Source of the DNA: Bradyrhizobium sp. B097
GTDB lineage: Bacteria > Pseudomonadota > Alphaproteobacteria > Rhizobiales > Xanthobacteraceae
Assembly (NCBI RefSeq): GCF_038957035.1
Contig: NZ_CP152412.1
Coordinates: 5,948,501 to 6,012,500, forward strand
Reading direction: 5' to 3'
Length of the DNA: 64,000 bases
The notes below the pieces were generated by a model that made no database searches, was not told the origin of the DNA, and saw only the letters and a program-made list of their open reading frames with translations. Position 1 is the first letter of the stretch. Each line of letters opens with the position of its first letter. Below, in pieces: positions 33,959-42,297 of the stretch. The translations under genes were made by a program, and so were the position numbers.

Positions 33959-35473
33959 TTAAAACCCCTGCCCGGCCGCGCCGCCGGGCTCAGGCGCGAA
34001 ATCAGCGTTAACTGGCGAACCGGCCGCAATACAGGCGTCCCTGTCGCCGCGATCGTTGCCGGTGCCCCTGCCGGAGCGGAAGGATTGTGACAGCCCCGCC
34101 CCGAGCATCGCGGCGATAACAACGGCGTAGCCGGTGATCTGGAGCGAGAAATCGATCATCGAATGGAGTCCGCCGGCAGCCGACGCGCAGAGCGCCGCGA
34201 GCGGCACGATCACGTCGCGGCGACGGGTCCGCACGCCATGCGCGAGCACCCCGAAGGCTGCGAGCAGCGCGATCATGACCGCGCCGGCCATTAACATTCC
34301 GCCGTCGGACGCCAGCTCGAGCCAGCTGTTGTGGGCCCGGTTCCAGGTCCCACGCAACGAGATGTCGTCGGTGCGATAGGCCGGATAGACCCATTCGAAG
34401 GACCCGAAACCATCGCCGAGCCAAGGATGATCCCAGATCATCCGCAACGTCGCGCGATAGGTCGAGAACCGTCCCTCATCCGACAGGCCGATCGTGCTGA
34501 AGCGCGCGCCGACGCCGCCGCCGAGCAGCTGCAGCAGCGCCAGCGCAACCAGGCTGCCGACGCAAAGCGCCATGATCAGGCCGTAGCGGCGCGGCATCCG
34601 GTTACGAAAGAAGATCGCGGCAGCTGCGACCGCAGCGAGCAACGAGATCCCGACGCCGCCGCGCGATCCGGTCAGAAACATCGCCAGCAGGCAAGTAAGC
34701 CAGCCGAACGCATGGCCGGCGAGCCGGCGCCGTGCCGGCATATCGAGGCGCGCCAACAGGCGTGGCAGGCTGGCCCGGTGCGACGGCCAGTGCCGCTCGA
34801 TCAATTCGCAGCCGAACAACAGCCAGATCAGCGCACAGCAGCCGTAATAGATAGCCGCCGTGTTGCGGTTGACGAAGGGAGACGTCAGCCATTCCAGATG
34901 GGCCTGCTTGTCGTGAAGCAGGAAGATCCGGGTGGGATCGATCGCGAAGGTGATGATGCCGAGGATCGCATAGACCAAGCCGGCAATGGCCACCGCCCGC
35001 AGCAATCCGCGCGCCAATACGCGGTTCGCACCGAGCACGACCCCGATCGCAAAGCTGAGCAGGCAGACGATCCCGACGCCCGCGGAATAAAATGGCTGGT
35101 TGCGCGCGACCGTCACGGCGGGCGGAAGCTCGGCCGGCAGCAATTTGCCGGCCTCTGCCCACAGCGCGTTCGGCGCCACGCCCGACCAGGGCCGCACCGC
35201 CGACTGCTCGTGCAGCACCAGCATGGCGAGCGCAGTCAGCAGCGCCGTTACCGCGAGGATTGCGAGCTGGCTGCCGCGCAAGCGCATCGGCAACATCCCG
35301 AGCAAGACGATCGCGAGCAGGATCGACCAGATCGCGGACGCGACGCCGCCGACCGAGCCGAGCGGCAGTGGCGCCAACGCGACGACGGCGCAGAACAGCC
35401 ACGACGACCATCGTACCGGCCACGGCAATGCCGTCGCCCCGCTTGAGCTGGAAGGTGATCGTAAGCGTTCCAT
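33959..35473 (-). CDS. O-antigen ligase/polymerase-like membrane protein (Wzy_C)
   Basis: 504 residues with about 12 membrane segments. The Wzy_C region has LTGSRGGVGISLLAAVAAAA, then a periplasmic loop with FSTYRATLRMIWDHPWLGDG, GFGSFEWVYPAYR and LRGTWNRAHNSWLELASDGG (the typical xAHNxxLExxxxxG ligase motif). This could ligate or polymerise polysaccharide. It lies 31 bp after the export lipoprotein gene and is probably cotranscribed with it. Two other polymerase-like genes occur in the window, so which acts as polymerase and which as ligase is open. Confidence 0.85.
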   Translation of the reverse strand: MERLRSPSSSSGATALPWPVRWSSWLFCAVVALAPLPLGSVGGVASAIWSILLAIVLLGMLPMRLRGSQLAILAVTALLTALAMLVLHEQSAVRPWSGVAPNALWAEAGKLLPAELPPAVTVARNQPFYSAGVGIVCLLSFAIGVVLGANRVLARGLLRAVAIAGLVYAILGIITFAIDPTRIFLLHDKQAHLEWLTSPFVNRNTAAIYYGCCALIWLLFGCELIERHWPSHRASLPRLLARLDMPARRRLAGHAFGWLTCLLAMFLTGSRGGVGISLLAAVAAAAIFFRNRMPRRYGLIMALCVGSLVALALLQLLGGGVGARFSTIGLSDEGRFSTYRATLRMIWDHPWLGDGFGSFEWVYPAYRTDDISLRGTWNRAHNSWLELASDGGMLMAGAVMIALLAAFGVLAHGVRTRRRDVIVPLAALCASAAGGLHSMIDFSLQITGYAVVIAAMLGAGLSQSFRSGRGTGNDRGDRDACIAAGSPVNADFAPEPGGAAGQGF

Positions 35474-35504
35474 GAAGCCGGCCGGGCCGGCTCACGCCCG
35501 AATA

Positions 35505-36689
35505 TCAGGGCGCAAGCTTGATCGAATTACGAAGTAAAGTTGCGTTGTAGGCGGCCACGATCGGATCGTTCACCGTCGCGGTGACGAGGCGGATTTGCTG
35601 CATGAGCTTGGCGTCCTCGACGGATGCCGCGTTCGATGCATAAAGCACGTCCTTGTTGCGCAACTGGAAACGCGTGGCCAGGAAATAGCCGGCCGGATCG
35701 CGGAAATTGATATTGTAGACGACCGGGATGATCGGCCCTGAATATTTGCTGACGTCGACGCCAAGCTTGGCCGCCACTTCCGGCAGCTCGCCACGATAGA
35801 CGAACACCGAGGCCGGATCGGCCGAGGAATCGTTCAGGCCGCCCGCCTTGGCGACCGCTTCGGCCAGCGAGATGCGCCAGGCCTCGAAATTGAACTGGCC
35901 CTGCGCACCCGACGCGCCGAAGGCGACGAAGGTCTGCGGCTCGCGGTAGACATAAATAGTGTCGCCCGGATGCGCATAAATGTTGGTCTTGGGCTCGTAG
36001 ACCAGCTGGCCGAACGGCACCGTCGTCCGCTTGCCATCACGCTCCAGCATCACCCATGTGTCAAATCCCTGCCCTTTCGGGCCGCCGGCGCGCGTGATCG
36101 AGTCGAGCACACGCTCGCCCGCGGCGTTGGCGGGGAAGCGGTTCGGCGTGTTGACCTCGCCGAGCACGGAGATCAGCGAGGTACGCTGCTCGATCAGGGC
36201 GACCACGGCCTGCGGCTCGATCGCGCGGTTCTTCAGCGCATCGACGATCGAGCGCTGCACCTCGGTCGGCGTGCGGTTCTTGGCGCGGATCGCGCCGGCA
36301 TAGGGCACCGAGATGTTGCCGTCGGTATCGACGTTCTGGTTCGGCAGCGTGATGTAGTTGCCGGGGCGCACGCCGGCCTCGACCGGAATGAACAGACCGC
36401 CGGCGGCGGCCTCGAAGATCGTGACGCTGACGACGTCGCCGATGCCGAAATGGATGTCCTTCGGCGGCGGACCTTGAATGCCGCCGGCGAGTTGCGGCGC
36501 GAACGACGCCAGCACGTTCTCGACCTGCGGCGTGATCTTGACCATCGCATAGGGCAGGCTTTCCGGATCCTTCTGCCCGGCGACGACATCAGAACTCGTC
36601 GGACCGTTGGTCGGCATGTAATGGCAACCGCCGACCCAGCAGGCGGCCGCAAGCAATAACATTGCTCTAATGAAATTCGCACGCGACAT
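35505..36689 (-). CDS. Wza/ExoF-type polysaccharide export outer-membrane lipoprotein
   Basis: 394 residues. A lipoprotein signal peptide ends in the lipobox VGGC (Cys22). The polysaccharide export (Poly_export) domain is shown by IHFGIGDVVSVTIFEAAAGG and SVPYAGAIRAKNRTPTEVQR. Soluble ligand-binding beta-grasp (SLBB) domains follow: SLISVLGEVNTPNRFPANAA and ILDSITRAGG-type (VLDSITRAGGPKGQGFDTWV), then TFVAFGASGAQGQFNFEAWR. It would form the outer-membrane channel that works with the BY-kinase co-polymerase. TGTTAG at 36774-36779 lies about 85 bp upstream, in the divergent region shared with the small Cys-rich protein. Confidence 0.93.
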   Translation of the reverse strand: MSRANFIRAMLLLAAACWVGGCHYMPTNGPTSSDVVAGQKDPESLPYAMVKITPQVENVLASFAPQLAGGIQGPPPKDIHFGIGDVVSVTIFEAAAGGLFIPVEAGVRPGNYITLPNQNVDTDGNISVPYAGAIRAKNRTPTEVQRSIVDALKNRAIEPQAVVALIEQRTSLISVLGEVNTPNRFPANAAGERVLDSITRAGGPKGQGFDTWVMLERDGKRTTVPFGQLVYEPKTNIYAHPGDTIYVYREPQTFVAFGASGAQGQFNFEAWRISLAEAVAKAGGLNDSSADPASVFVYRGELPEVAAKLGVDVSKYSGPIIPVVYNINFRDPAGYFLATRFQLRNKDVLYASNAASVEDAKLMQQIRLVTATVNDPIVAAYNATLLRNSIKLAP

Positions 36690-36915
36690 CTAAAATACTC
36701 CGGCCGTGCCGTAACACGCCGACTATCATAATCACAAGGTTCCGTGATATAGCGCACCGCAGATGATAAAGAATGTTAGCAGGGTGAGGCAATTCAGCGA
36801 CACCGGCACGTCGCCGTGAACAAGCGGCCCGCGCGACGTCACTCCGGCTTTGATTTCGTGTGATGTTCCGATTATCTGTGAACGAGATGGTTTGAGTTAA
36901 CCGATTGAGGGTTCG

Positions 36916-37212
36916 ATGGCTCGCATGAAGCCGCTGGCGATCGCATTGGGAACCGTTGTGGTCCTGCTTGGCGGATCGGGCGCATTTGCTGCGGAATTGG
37001 GCATTTACAAAGCCCCGCGCGCCGTCGAGCGTGTCAGCGCCAACTGCCAGCGGCTGCAATATTGTCATGGCGATGTCTGCCAATGGAAACGGGTCTGCTG
37101 GCACGGTTGCCCGGATCGCTATTCCTGCGCGCCGCTCTATGGGGCCTATGGGCCGTATGGCGGCCGCGACTACTGGGCCGCCTATGGCTACGGCGACTTG
37201 CGCCCGTTCTGA
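36916..37212 (+). CDS. Small secreted cysteine-rich protein, unknown function
   Basis: 98 residues with a clear signal peptide (PLAIALGTVVVLLGGSGAFA, cleavage after Ala25 likely). The mature part has six Cys at 44, 50, 55, 61, 65 and 71, enough for three disulfides, and a Tyr/Gly-rich tail (YGAYGPYGGRDYWAAYGYGD). It should be periplasmic or extracellular. GAGGG lies 4 nt before the ATG; Met4 is an alternative start. It is divergent from the export lipoprotein gene. No family recognised. Confidence 0.7.
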   Translation: MARMKPLAIALGTVVVLLGGSGAFAAELGIYKAPRAVERVSANCQRLQYCHGDVCQWKRVCWHGCPDRYSCAPLYGAYGPYGGRDYWAAYGYGDLRPF

Positions 37213-37214
37213 AT

Positions 37215-37228
37215 GTTAATCGATTAAC
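37215..37228 (+). promoter_or_regulatory. GTTAATCGATTAAC palindrome
   Basis: A perfect 14-bp palindrome immediately after the stop of the Cys-rich gene and about 90 bp upstream of the next small gene. It matches the GTTAR/YTAAC half-site seen elsewhere in the region, with a 4-bp gap. Confidence 0.4.
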
Positions 37229-37319
37229 ACAACCGGGAGCCACTTGAGCGTCGGCCGGCATCGCGCCGGCGGATTTGCGACGACCGGTTTAACCCCGGCT
37301 TAGGACCCGGCCCGATAAT

Positions 37320-37604
37320 ATGCGGGCGCAGGGTTTGGTTATGCTATTTGTTTTGCTTGGCAATTTGATCGGCGGCGCCGTGCTCGGGCTGCGCCAGCAC
37401 TGTCTGGTGCTGGTGCCGGTCGCGCTTGCGGAACTCATGCTGCTCGCCGCCGTCGGCGTAGCGCGCCTCGCGTGGTCCGAGACTGCGCTGCTCATGATCA
37501 CCGCCATGGTATCGCTGCAGGGCGGATATCTCGCGAGCACCTTCGCGCCGCGGCTCCGGTCCCGCACCTCGACGCCACTCGTTGCCCTGCGCCGCCCGCA
37601 TTAA
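37320..37604 (+). CDS. Small three-helix membrane protein, unknown function
   Basis: 94 residues, mostly hydrophobic: segments LVMLFVLLGNLIGGAVLG, LVLVPVALAELMLLAAVGVA and TALLMITAMVSLQGGYLAS predict three membrane helices. The C-terminus is basic (APRLRSRTSTPLVALRRPH). It does not resemble the short EPS repressor ExoX. It precedes the large membrane protein at 37730 by 125 bp. The start could also be the ATG at 37341. Probably an EPS-locus accessory protein. Confidence 0.6.
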   Translation: MRAQGLVMLFVLLGNLIGGAVLGLRQHCLVLVPVALAELMLLAAVGVARLAWSETALLMITAMVSLQGGYLASTFAPRLRSRTSTPLVALRRPH

Positions 37605-37729
37605 CGCGGCATAACGCTACCTTACCTGGCAAGTCCGATTTCGATTGACCTCGCAGCGAGCCCGGGGCATCCCGCTGCCTTGCGTTCTCATCTTCCGCAG
37701 GACCTGTTTCCCAAGGATTTGCCCCTCCC

Positions 37730-39022
37730 GTGTGGAACGTCACGGCTTTCATCTGCATCCTGATCGGGGCATCGATTCCGGTGGGCTTCATCGACGCGTC
37801 GCCCGCCATGGGCCTGGTCGGCGCCGCAACGTCGCTCGGGCTGCTGGCAAGCGTGACGGCGATCCGTCCCGGTGAACTGTCTTTCCTGAATCGGGTTGCC
37901 GGGCCCGCCGTGGCGGCGGCGCTGGTGCCGATGCTCTGGATCATCGTCCAAATGCTTCCGCTGCCGTTCTGGGCGCATCCGGTGTGGAAGTTCGCCGGCG
38001 AAACATTGGATGCATCGCTCAGTGGCAGCATCACGATCGACACCGGCGCGAGCCTTGGCGCGCTGCTGCGCTGTCTGTCGCTGCTCTCGGTCATGATCAC
38101 TGCGGCGGCGATCGCGATCGATGCCCGCCGGGCCGACATGGTGACCCGCAGCATCGCAGCGACGGCCGTCGCCGCGGCCCTGATCCTGCTGTTGTACAGC
38201 GATCCGATCAAAGCCTGGCTTGGCGCTGCCGACGTTGCGCGCGACGAGACAGCAAACGGATTCCTCGTCGTCACTCTGATTGGCGTTCCGCTCAGCCTTG
38301 TGCGCGCACTCGACGTGGGCGGACATGCTGACGGCCGCACGGCCGCGCAGTTGGTGCGATTGCGCCGGCTGCTCGCCGCAAGCGCACTGTTCTGCGCTGT
38401 CAGCGCCTGCTGGTACGGGCGGCGCGGCGCCGCGATCGCGATCGTTGCAGGCATCGCGCTCGTCCTGATGATCTTCGCCGCGCGAAAACTTCATCTGCAT
38501 CGCTGGAGCAGCGCCGCTGCTGCGGCGGCGATCGCGCTGATCGCGCTGGCGACGGCGATCGCCAACCGTCATCCCGACGTAGCGCTGGCCATAGCCTTCG
38601 TCCACGCGCCGACCGACCTCGTGCAGTCGACCCACAATCTGCTCGCCGACCTGCCCGCGCTCGGCGGCGGCGCCGGCAGCACCGCAAAGCTGGCATCGAC
38701 CTATATGGACTGGCAAGGGGCGACCACGCGGCCCGTGGTGGCAACCAGTGCCGCCGGCTTGATCGCGCAGTTCGGTTCCGCCATGTTCTGGACTCTCGTG
38801 GCGGTTACGATCATGGGCATCGCCGCGTTCACGGCCGGCGCGCGCAATCGCGGCCGTGACTGGTCCTACTCCGCGGCGGCGGCAGCCGTGTTGCTGACGC
38901 TGCTGCTCGCCGTCTTCACCTTGCCGGAACTGCCGGCGCTGCCCGGAGTGATCGTGTTGGGAGCCGTGATCGGAACAGGACTGGCGCAGCGGATCAGCCG
39001 TTCACGGTTGCAGGCGGGCTAG
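37730..39022 (+). CDS. Polytopic membrane protein, divergent O-antigen ligase/polymerase-like
   Basis: 430 residues from a GTG at 37730 with AAGGA 12 nt upstream. About 10 membrane segments are predicted, and the layout parallels the Wzy_C protein at 33959: a central CWYGRRGAAIAIVAGIALVL stretch where the other has LTGSRGGVGISLL, followed by a periplasmic loop (VQSTHNLLADLPALGGGAGS) with an HN pair as in ligase motifs. The similarity is weak and the assignment is inferred. It starts a plus-strand run with the phosphatase and the 39802 gene. Confidence 0.6.
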   Translation: MWNVTAFICILIGASIPVGFIDASPAMGLVGAATSLGLLASVTAIRPGELSFLNRVAGPAVAAALVPMLWIIVQMLPLPFWAHPVWKFAGETLDASLSGSITIDTGASLGALLRCLSLLSVMITAAAIAIDARRADMVTRSIAATAVAAALILLLYSDPIKAWLGAADVARDETANGFLVVTLIGVPLSLVRALDVGGHADGRTAAQLVRLRRLLAASALFCAVSACWYGRRGAAIAIVAGIALVLMIFAARKLHLHRWSSAAAAAAIALIALATAIANRHPDVALAIAFVHAPTDLVQSTHNLLADLPALGGGAGSTAKLASTYMDWQGATTRPVVATSAAGLIAQFGSAMFWTLVAVTIMGIAAFTAGARNRGRDWSYSAAAAAVLLTLLLAVFTLPELPALPGVIVLGAVIGTGLAQRISRSRLQAG

Positions 39023-39029
39023 TCGCCAG

Positions 39030-39809
39030 ATGCGCAAGCTCCTCCGGCGTATGGTCGGCCAGCCCGGCGACCTCCAACATGACGAGGGCGACGAGACCTG
39101 CATCTATGCCGTCGGCGATATCCACGGACACGCCGACCTGCTGCACGAGATCTGCGCCCGCATCGATGCCGATATCCGCAAGTTCCGGCCGGCGCGGCCG
39201 ATCCAGGTGTTCCTCGGCGACTACATCGATCGCGGACCGGATTCGCGCGATGTGATCGCGATGCTCGAGCAACGCCGCCGGACCCGCAGCATGGTCTGCC
39301 TGCTCGGCAATCACGAGGCCTGCCTGCTGGAGTTTCTCGTCAATCCCGACATGCTTGCGCAATGGCGGCAGTTCGGCGGCCTGCAGACGCTGATGTCCTA
39401 CGGACTGACGCCCTCGCCAAATCCCGACGCCGCGGAGCGGCGGGCGCTCGCCCAGCAATTGGCGCGCCAGATGCCGCCGGCCCATCTCGCCTTCCTGCGC
39501 TCGCTGCCGATCTGTTATGTGCACAGCCACTATTTCTTCGTGCATGCCGGCGTCAGGCCCGGTGTCGCGCTCAAGCAGCAGCGCAAGGAAGACCTGCTCT
39601 GGATCCGCGACGACTTCCTGGTGTCGGAAGACGATTTCGGCAAGGTCGTGGTCCACGGCCATACGCCGGTGCACGAGGCCGAGCTGCTGCGCAACCGCAT
39701 CAATGTCGACACCGGCGCCTATGCGACCGGCCGCCTGACCTGCGTCAAGCTGGAGGGCGCGCGGCGAACCCTGCTGATGACCAGCAACCGGGCAGCGCGC
39801 CATGGCTAG
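39030..39809 (+). CDS. PPP-family serine/threonine protein phosphatase-like metallophosphoesterase
   Basis: 259 residues. All metal-binding signatures of the PPP/PrpA-type phosphatases are visible: YAVGDIHGHADLL (GDxHG), FLGDYIDRGPDSRDV (GDxxDRG), CLLGNHEACLLEF (GNHE), FFVHAGVRPG and VVHGHTPVHEAE. It has no signal peptide and should be cytoplasmic, with two divalent metals. It could dephosphorylate Ser/Thr, Tyr or a nucleotide. Its place in the EPS locus, 8 bp after the membrane protein and overlapping the next gene, suggests a regulatory phosphatase, perhaps opposing the BY-kinase. No low-molecular-weight Wzb phosphatase is seen here. Confidence 0.88.
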   Translation: MRKLLRRMVGQPGDLQHDEGDETCIYAVGDIHGHADLLHEICARIDADIRKFRPARPIQVFLGDYIDRGPDSRDVIAMLEQRRRTRSMVCLLGNHEACLLEFLVNPDMLAQWRQFGGLQTLMSYGLTPSPNPDAAERRALAQQLARQMPPAHLAFLRSLPICYVHSHYFFVHAGVRPGVALKQQRKEDLLWIRDDFLVSEDDFGKVVVHGHTPVHEAELLRNRINVDTGAYATGRLTCVKLEGARRTLLMTSNRAARHG

Positions 39810-40398
39810 CGCCAGGGCTGACGCGATCCGACGGCACGCGCGGCGGCTGTCGCCGGCCTTCGTACCGGCCGCAATCCTGATCGGCGCCACGACGCTGGCG
39901 TTGTCGATGTGGTGGCTCGCCGCCGATGCATCGCGCGGCAAACCCTGGCTCGCCGCCGATGTCGGCGTGGTCAGGAGCGAGCTGTGGCTCGCCGACGGCT
40001 GGAGCGAGTTGCAGACCTCGCCCGAGGCGGCCGAAGCCGCCTTCACCCGCGCGCTGCGGCTCTCGCCGATGGACGCCGGCGGCTGGTTCGGCCTCGCTTC
40101 GGCGACCGGGCGGTTCGACTGGCTGAACCCGACCGCATCGAAGGCGCTGAAGATGTCCTACTACACCGGCTTCAACCGCAGCGACCTGATCGCGCCGCGG
40201 CTGATCCTGCTGGCGCAGGTCGATACCACGCGCGATGTGGAGCTGGTCGATCTGTTGCAGCGGCAGATCCGCCTGATCCTCACCCGTGCGCCGGAGCTGA
40301 AGGGCGCGCTCGGCCAGGCCTATCGCGTGGCGACCGATGCCAACCGGCGCATCATCGAGGCGGAATTCAAGGACGCCGGCCAGAGCATTCCGGAGTAG
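39802..40398 (+). CDS. Membrane-anchored TPR-like EPS-locus protein, related to 30009-30851
   Basis: 198 residues. One hydrophobic segment (FVPAAILIGATTLALSMWWL) anchors a periplasmic helical domain: WSELQTSPEAAEAAFTRALR is TPR-like, then LSPMDAGGWFGLASATGRFD and ALKMSYYTGFNRSDLIAPRL. The last segment aligns with MSYRLGPNEGWIVVKR in the protein encoded at 30009. The start overlaps the phosphatase end by 8 bp, so the two are coupled. Function unknown; a scaffold for the export machinery is conceivable. Confidence 0.72.
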   Translation: MASARADAIRRHARRLSPAFVPAAILIGATTLALSMWWLAADASRGKPWLAADVGVVRSELWLADGWSELQTSPEAAEAAFTRALRLSPMDAGGWFGLASATGRFDWLNPTASKALKMSYYTGFNRSDLIAPRLILLAQVDTTRDVELVDLLQRQIRLILTRAPELKGALGQAYRVATDANRRIIEAEFKDAGQSIPE

Positions 40399-40439
40399 CG
40401 TGCTGCCGCCACGCGGGCAGCCGTTGGATGCCCGGTCCG

Positions 40440-41882
40440 CTAGATTCCCTTGTGCCGCAGCACCGCGCCGACGGTGCGCAGCAGGATGCGCAGGTCGAGC
40501 ACGAAGCTCCAGCTCTTGATGTAGATGAGGTCGTGCGCGACGCGCAGCTGCATGTCCTCGATCGCGGGCGTCGCGCCGCGCAGTCCCTGCACTTGTGCAA
40601 GACCAGTGATGCCCGGCTTGACGTGCTGGCGCTGCGCATAGCTTGCGATCAGCTTGGAATATTTGTCGTCATGCGCCAGCGCATGCGGCCGCGGCCCGAC
40701 CAGCGACATGTCGCCGCGCAGCACGTTCACCAGCTGCGGCAGCTCGTCGATGCTGCGGCGGCGCAGCGTGGCGCCGATCCCGGTCAGCCGCGGATCGTTC
40801 GCGCGAGCCTGCGTGATGACATCGCCGTCCTCGAGCACATGCATGGAGCGGAATTTGAGGATGGTGAATTGCTTGCCGTCGAACCCGTTGCGGCGCTGCC
40901 GGAACAGGACCGGCCCCCTGGAGTCGAGCTTGATCGCAATCGCCGTCCCGATCAGAAGCGGCGCAAACAGCACCAGGAGGCCGCTCGATGCCACGATGTC
41001 GAACAGCCGCTTGCCGGCACGCTCGACCGAGGTCAGCGGCGAGCGCTGCATTTCCAGCGTCGGTATCGGGCCGGACGCCACCATCCGCAGCGCCAGGAAC
41101 CGCTCCGCCGTCCGATCCGGCAGCAGCCGCACCGGCAGCGGTGACGCCCGCAGCTGATCGCACACGAACTGGATGCGCGGTTCCTGCTGCCAGGGCATCG
41201 CCAAGATGATCTCGTCGGCGCCGCACTCCCGTGCCGCGCGAATGGCTGACGCGACGGCGGCGCGGTCGCCCGCATCGTCGGACAGGCCGGACAACTGGAT
41301 CCGTCGCACCTCGCTGAGGCCGAAATCGCGCAGCAGGCTCGATTGCCGCACCCGGGACAATTCGTCCGCCATCCCGACCACCACCGCACGGCGCGTCGCC
41401 AGCATGCCGCGGTCGATCGCACGTTGCAGCGGCGCCTGCAGCAGCATCCGTCCGGTCACCAGCCCAAGGCCGCCGATCAGGCCAAACGACATCACCGACC
41501 CGCGCGAGACGCCGGAGCCAACCTTCAGAAGGAAGATGATCAGGGTCATCAGCAGGACCACCAGCAGCCACCCGCCGAGCAGGCTGCTCCAGCGCCGGTC
41601 GAGACCGGCCAGCACCTGCGCATTGTAGAGGCCCTGCGACTTAGCCACGAACATGTGAAGGATGGCGGCGAGGACCCCGATCCCTAGAAAACCCTCGAAG
41701 CTGTTGCTATAAACCGTGTGGTAGTAAAACAGGTGATAGGCCGCGCCGCCAATGATGCTGGACAGCACGGCGGTGATCATCTCGAAGACGACAGCAAACG
41801 CTTCGAGCGAGGCAAAAGCGAACGAGAAGGCGCCGAAGCTAACCGGTACCTTCGCTATTCGAGCGTCCGAAAGGTCGGTCAT
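40440..41882 (-). CDS. Undecaprenyl-phosphate sugar-1-phosphate transferase (WcaJ/ExoY type)
   Basis: 480 residues: four to five N-terminal membrane helices (about 20-130), a CoA-binding-like Rossmann domain (TRRAVVVGMADELSRVRQSS), and the catalytic bacterial sugar transferase domain with KRLFDIVASSGLLVLFAPLL, FTILKFRSMHVLEDGD, RRRSIDELPQLVNVLRGDMS, LVGPRPHALAHD and KPGITGLAQVQGLRG. It starts repeat-unit synthesis by moving hexose-1-phosphate (probably glucose) to undecaprenyl phosphate. A TTAACATTCGTGTTAAC site lies directly upstream of the ATG. Convergent with the plus-strand phosphatase run. Confidence 0.94.
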   Translation of the reverse strand: MTDLSDARIAKVPVSFGAFSFAFASLEAFAVVFEMITAVLSSIIGGAAYHLFYYHTVYSNSFEGFLGIGVLAAILHMFVAKSQGLYNAQVLAGLDRRWSSLLGGWLLVVLLMTLIIFLLKVGSGVSRGSVMSFGLIGGLGLVTGRMLLQAPLQRAIDRGMLATRRAVVVGMADELSRVRQSSLLRDFGLSEVRRIQLSGLSDDAGDRAAVASAIRAARECGADEIILAMPWQQEPRIQFVCDQLRASPLPVRLLPDRTAERFLALRMVASGPIPTLEMQRSPLTSVERAGKRLFDIVASSGLLVLFAPLLIGTAIAIKLDSRGPVLFRQRRNGFDGKQFTILKFRSMHVLEDGDVITQARANDPRLTGIGATLRRRSIDELPQLVNVLRGDMSLVGPRPHALAHDDKYSKLIASYAQRQHVKPGITGLAQVQGLRGATPAIEDMQLRVAHDLIYIKSWSFVLDLRILLRTVGAVLRHKGI

Positions 41883-41888
41883 CGGGAA

Positions 41889-41905
41889 TTAACATTCGTG
41901 TTAAC
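41889..41905 (-). promoter_or_regulatory. TTAAC-N7-TTAAC double site upstream of the initiating sugar transferase
   Basis: TTAACATTCGTGTTAAC lies 6-22 bp upstream of the start codon. It fits both the recurrent TGTTAA motif and, loosely, a CtrA-like TTAA-N7-TTAAC arrangement (here one base longer). The regulator is not identified. Confidence 0.35.
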
Positions 41906-41977
41906 AATTCACATGTTTAATATCAGGCAGGTCATGAGCTCGCAAGGCCTGCCGGCAATATCAGGCAGAGACCGTCT

Positions 41978-42283
41978 ATGAGTTCATCGGCTGGCGAAAC
42001 CGAGGCCGCGCTGCTGGCCCTCCTCCATCTCATCCGCCTGATGGGCGCCGAACTGGTCGCCGGCCAGCACCGCGACGACGTCGAGTTGCTGGTCAAGGCG
42101 GTCGAAACAAAGCTGCGTTCGGCCCGTTTTCCGGCCGAAATGCCGAATCAGGACATTGTCAAAGGCCTGGACCTCGCACAGGCGAGGCTACGTCCAATCC
42201 TCGAGGAGCTTCGCGCAAGATCTGAAAAAGCGCATCTGAGCGACCAGCTGCTGCTGGCTCCCAGGCCCTCGCGTATCCATTAG
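41978..42283 (+). CDS. Small conserved-looking hypothetical protein
   Basis: 101 residues, soluble and helical, starting MSSSAGETEAALLALLHLIR and containing AGQHRDDVELLVKAVETKLR and LDLAQARLRPILEELRARSE. No signal peptide or known motif. Codon use fits the host. It is divergent from the sugar transferase and may share its control region. Function unknown. Confidence 0.55.
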   Translation: MSSSAGETEAALLALLHLIRLMGAELVAGQHRDDVELLVKAVETKLRSARFPAEMPNQDIVKGLDLAQARLRPILEELRARSEKAHLSDQLLLAPRPSRIH

Positions 42284-42297
42284 CGGATCAGCTTACG

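Noticed and set aside
36667..37104. A 145-residue minus-strand frame across the lipoprotein/Cys-rich divergent region
   Set aside because: It runs through the likely promoters and antisense to the Cys-rich gene, which has a good signal peptide.
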